Assembly: GCF_004327985.1 (NCBI RefSeq)
Contig: NZ_SJDL01000025.1
Location: 1-64,000 of the forward strand
From: Marinobacter halodurans
GTDB taxonomy: Bacteria > Pseudomonadota > Gammaproteobacteria > Pseudomonadales > Oleiphilaceae
Direction: 5' to 3'
DNA: 64,000 nt
Made by a program: the position numbers and the translations under genes. Positions within the stretch are counted from its first letter, which is position 1; each line of letters starts with the position of its first letter. Under the pieces are notes generated by a model. The model searched no databases. It saw nothing but the letters and a program-made list of their open reading frames with translations, and was not told the origin of the DNA. Positions 61,584-64,000 of this stretch are shown one piece after another.

Positions 61584-62488
61584 CGACTCAGACCTATGGG
61601 AAATATACGGTTGAACTGAGCCACCTGGATAAGATCCTGTTCCCGGATGACGGGTTCACCAAGGGGGATCTGGTGGGCTATTACGACAAGATAGCGGATG
61701 CCATGCTGCCCCATCTCCGGGATCGCCCGCTCACCCTGCACCGTTTTCCCGATGGCATTGATTCCAGCGGTTTCTTCCAACAATCCCGGGCCGACTATTT
61801 TCCCGACTGGCTGCCGGGTATGGCCATCGATCACGGCGGCGATACGGGCGTCGTCGAACATGTGATCGCCAACAATCGAGCCTCGCTTGTCTATCTTGCC
61901 AATCAGGGCGCTATAACGCTTCACCGCTGGCTCAGTCGACAGGCAGTCTCCGCCTGCCCGAACCTGATGATATTTGACCTGGACCCGCCCGAAGGGAACT
62001 TTGAGCTGGTCCGGGAGGGCACCGAGTGGATCGGCCAGGCGATGCGGGACCTGGGGGCAACACCTCACGTCATGACGACCGGATCAAAAGGCCTGCACGT
62101 GATTGCGCCGCTACGACCTGAAGCCTCATTTGACGAAGTGCGTGGATTGGCGCAGAAACTGGCGGATCGTCTTGCGGACCAACACCCGGAGAAACTGACG
62201 ACGGAGCAACGGATCAACAAGCGTCGTGGCCGCCTGTACCTGGATGTGCTTCGCAACGCCTTTGGCCAGACAGCAGTGGCGCCCTATTCGGTCCGTGCAA
62301 AACCCGGCGCACCGGTGGCCACCCCGCTGGACTGGTCAGAGCTGGGCGACAGGAACCTTCATGCCCAGCGCTATAACCTGGGCAATATCCGGCAACGGCT
62401 GGCCAACAAGAGGGATCCCTGGACCGACCTGCATCGACATGCGGTTAAACCAGCAACGCTCGCAAGGGCGTTGGACAGGAGTGACTGA
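61580..62488 (+). CDS. LigD-type polymerase domain protein (archaeo-eukaryotic primase fold)
   Basis: A 302-residue protein equal to the LigD polymerase/primase module. HLDKILFPDDGFTKGDLVGYY is the usual beginning, FDLDPPEG near residue 133 holds the two metal-binding aspartates, and TTGSKGLHVIAPL the histidine motif. It would add nucleotides at break ends. The ATG overlaps the microORF stop. It is coupled to the phosphoesterase gene. The ligase partner must be encoded elsewhere or be absent. Confidence 0.93.
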   Translation: MTTQTYGKYTVELSHLDKILFPDDGFTKGDLVGYYDKIADAMLPHLRDRPLTLHRFPDGIDSSGFFQQSRADYFPDWLPGMAIDHGGDTGVVEHVIANNRASLVYLANQGAITLHRWLSRQAVSACPNLMIFDLDPPEGNFELVREGTEWIGQAMRDLGATPHVMTTGSKGLHVIAPLRPEASFDEVRGLAQKLADRLADQHPEKLTTEQRINKRRGRLYLDVLRNAFGQTAVAPYSVRAKPGAPVATPLDWSELGDRNLHAQRYNLGNIRQRLANKRDPWTDLHRHAVKPATLARALDRSD

Positions 62489-62632
62489 AACCAGGGCGCT
62501 GCCGGAGGACCAAGTCTCAAAAAAGCTCGCTGGACGCGTTCGCTTTTAGTGAGCTGCCTCCGTGCATCGCAGACTCATCGGACCCAGGGAAGTCCACGCT
62601 CAGCTGCATTTGCCGGTTATCGAAACACCTCA

Positions 62633-63151
62633 CTACCCAACCAGCTTCGACACGTACGGCAAGTTCCGGAACCTGTTCTCCCAGGGCAACCCGTACCCGA
62701 CAAGCAGGTCATCATTCGGCATCTCATACCCAAAGTGCTGCCGAACGGGGATCTCCACGCGACCGGGTTTAACAAGCAAGGTTGCAGTCGACAACGAGCG
62801 GGGGCGGTAATTTGTGGAGAGGTAGTGAACCAGCCGCTTCATGGTTCCGCCCGACTCGATGGCATCATCAACAACGATGACGTCCTTTCCCTCAACGTCG
62901 ATGTTCCTGTGATAAACAATTTCAGACTCGTTGCTTCGCTTGCCCGGCTCATGGGGGCATGAAATATAATCAATACTGACTTCGAACTTCAGCAGCCTCG
63001 CGAGGTCGGCCGCGAAGAAAATCCCGCCAGGAACGACCACGATCAGCACGGCATCCGTGAATTGCTCATTGAGCTGGCTGGCAACGGCTTCCACCCCCTC
63101 CTGAATCGCCTGCGGCCCCAGAACCATCTCGCCGATGCATTTGTTGATCAT
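62633..63151 (-). CDS. Phosphoribosyltransferase (hypoxanthine PRTase-like)
   Basis: A 172-residue type I PRTase. The PRPP loop VIVVDDAIESGGTMKRLV carries the acidic pair Asp-Asp, and VVVPGGIFFAADLARLL the phosphate-binding loop. C-terminal FGYEMPNDDLLVGYGLPWENRFRNLPY, in parts, is typical of hypoxanthine-guanine PRTases. It would salvage purine bases. ATG at 63151 with GGAG nine bases upstream; an ATG at 63166 has no such site. Confidence 0.85.
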   Translation of the reverse strand: MINKCIGEMVLGPQAIQEGVEAVASQLNEQFTDAVLIVVVPGGIFFAADLARLLKFEVSIDYISCPHEPGKRSNESEIVYHRNIDVEGKDVIVVDDAIESGGTMKRLVHYLSTNYRPRSLSTATLLVKPGRVEIPVRQHFGYEMPNDDLLVGYGLPWENRFRNLPYVSKLVG

Positions 63152-63222
63152 GGCTTCCCGCTCCATTGATTGACTGATAACGAGGCTGAAGAAAACCCAA
63201 AGAGGGCTCACCATTCCACGGC

Positions 63223-63251
63223 CCGAAACCGGGCCATAACTGTTTTCTACA
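63223..63251 (+). repeat. 29-bp dispersed repeat, copy 3
   Basis: Begins CCGAAACCGGGCCATAACTG and ends TTTTCTACA; 24 of 29 bases equal copy 2, no gaps. It sits between the phosphoribosyltransferase start and the DUF695 stop, and is followed by AGATAAACCGGTCCCGG. Confidence 0.6.
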
Positions 63252-63311
63252 AGTTGGCGGTGAACTAGATAAACCGGTCCCGGTTTACTCGGAACGAATT
63301 TGATGCACTTG

Positions 63312-63806
63312 CTATGTTTTTAGTTGCTCGAAATACCAAGCGGCCTGGTCCCACTCAAGGTCTTGCTCCATGCGCCAATCAAAAGGCCGAGGATAGCGAT
63401 GATAATCGGCTATGTACTGTAGATGTTGGTGGGCGATTTCTGGATCGTAAACCCTCCAGACCAAACGTCGTGTTTTGTTCCATGTTTCTCTGACCAGGAA
63501 GAGCGCATTTCCACCTGCCTTAATTTCCTCGTCCAATTGGTCGCAGAATGGATCGACAATGTCCCTCTCCTCCTCCGAGGGCATTCCGTTCTCGATCAGT
63601 TCCTCAAAGTCGATGATCACCGAAAGATGCCAGCCAAAGATATTTTTGTGCTGAAAGTCCTTGAGTGCGGAATTGAGCATGCCAATACAAGGCAAGCCAT
63701 CCTCTTTCCACTCCATCAGCGTGTATGACTCCTCTGGAAGGACTATACGCACCTCGTTTTCTTTAAGAGACTCGTCCTTTTTTCTACCGAACAATTTCCC
63801 AAGCAC
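63312..63806 (-). CDS. DUF695 domain protein
   Basis: A 164-residue protein. FGWHLSVIIDFEELIENGMPSEEE and FCDQLDEEIKAGGNALFLVRET, in parts, with the late LVWRVYDPEIAHQHLQYI, are the DUF695 elements. Function unknown. The start is taken as GTG at 63806 with GGAGG seven bases upstream; earlier codons look non-coding. No obvious partner. Confidence 0.8.
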   Translation of the reverse strand: MLGKLFGRKKDESLKENEVRIVLPEESYTLMEWKEDGLPCIGMLNSALKDFQHKNIFGWHLSVIIDFEELIENGMPSEEERDIVDPFCDQLDEEIKAGGNALFLVRETWNKTRRLVWRVYDPEIAHQHLQYIADYHRYPRPFDWRMEQDLEWDQAAWYFEQLKT

Positions 63807-63900
63807 GACTCGCCTCCCGGAACATAACGTCCCTCTGTAGTGGTCCAACGATTTGTCAGGCAAGAAGACGCAAATCCCTGGCCTACGCTCAGCATTTGTC

Positions 63901-64000
63901 TCACATTTTGGACGATCGGCCGTCTACGACGGTTGCGCCTTCAATCCGACCCTGCAGATCGCGAACCAACTCCTGTGCAGACTCCTCCTGTGCGCTTGCA
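63901..64000 (-). CDS. Partial gene, C-terminal end
   Basis: An open frame enters from the right edge and stops at TGA 63901-63903. It reads SAQEESAQELVRDLQGRI followed by EGATVVDGRSSKM, the kind of helix and strand expected of a real protein end. Too short to name. Confidence 0.4.
   Translation of the reverse strand, partial: ASAQEESAQELVRDLQGRIEGATVVDGRSSKM

Noticed and set aside
1-64000. tRNA genes, CRISPR arrays, prophage or complete insertion sequences
   Set aside because: Scanned by eye for tRNA arm patterns, regularly spaced repeats, phage structural genes and transposase signatures; none seen. A tRNAscan and ISfinder run would be decisive.

Overview
The window reads as chromosomal DNA of a GC-rich gammaproteobacterium, most like a marine Marinobacter- or Pseudomonas-type organism. 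That placement is inference, from gene content (PurT and a single-chain PurL of about 1300 residues, MltF, a Tsp-type Prc protease, a FadI/FadJ-like pair, TctABC with TctDE, PCuAC and SCO) and from sigma-70-style promoters. No tRNA, rRNA, CRISPR array, prophage or intact insertion sequence was found by eye.

Left part, 0-21 kb, is core-genome-like. Leftward promoters at 1-241 look like the tandem stringent promoters of a stable-RNA operon lying just outside the left edge. Next come a leftward operon (Nudix, gamma carbonic anhydrase, DUF1289, purT), a Zn-ribbon Nudix gene, a Nif3/YqfO-like gene, an AT-rich spacer with a DnaA-box-like palindrome, purL, mltF facing recX, a DUF349 coiled-coil protein, comFB, a fatty-acid beta-oxidation pair, prc and an XRE-like regulator.

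Middle part, 21-43 kb, is transport, metals and small regulated modules. tctC-tctB-tctA-abrB runs divergently from tctD-tctE and an orphan binding protein, with three 11-bp direct repeats between them. Then follow a DUF1007/NicO metal importer pair with a Zur-like site, PCuAC and SCO copper genes, a ChrB-like/MFS pair behind a palindromic operator, a PAP2 phosphatase, a lipid-anchored alginate-lyase-family protein, a LysR/CMD/tautomerase/DUF4865 module, and a TPR-double-HTH regulator with a beta-propeller protein.

Right part, 43-64 kb, is accessory in character. It holds a two-domain protein resembling cyanobacterial acyl-ACP reductase, two LysR/flavodoxin-fold reductase modules plus a LysR remnant, and an AT-rich signalling island (REC-GGDEF-EAL protein, two tandem periplasmic binding proteins, a Cache-like hybrid kinase). 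After these come LysE, a MarR module, two glutathione transferases, a split LigD pair joined by a 33-codon overlapping ORF, a phosphoribosyltransferase and a DUF695 protein. A 29-bp repeat occurs three times between 49.4 and 63.3 kb.

The strongest candidates for something undescribed are the binding-protein/kinase/c-di-GMP island, the acyl-ACP-reductase-like protein, the LigD microORF, and the TPR-HTH/propeller pair.
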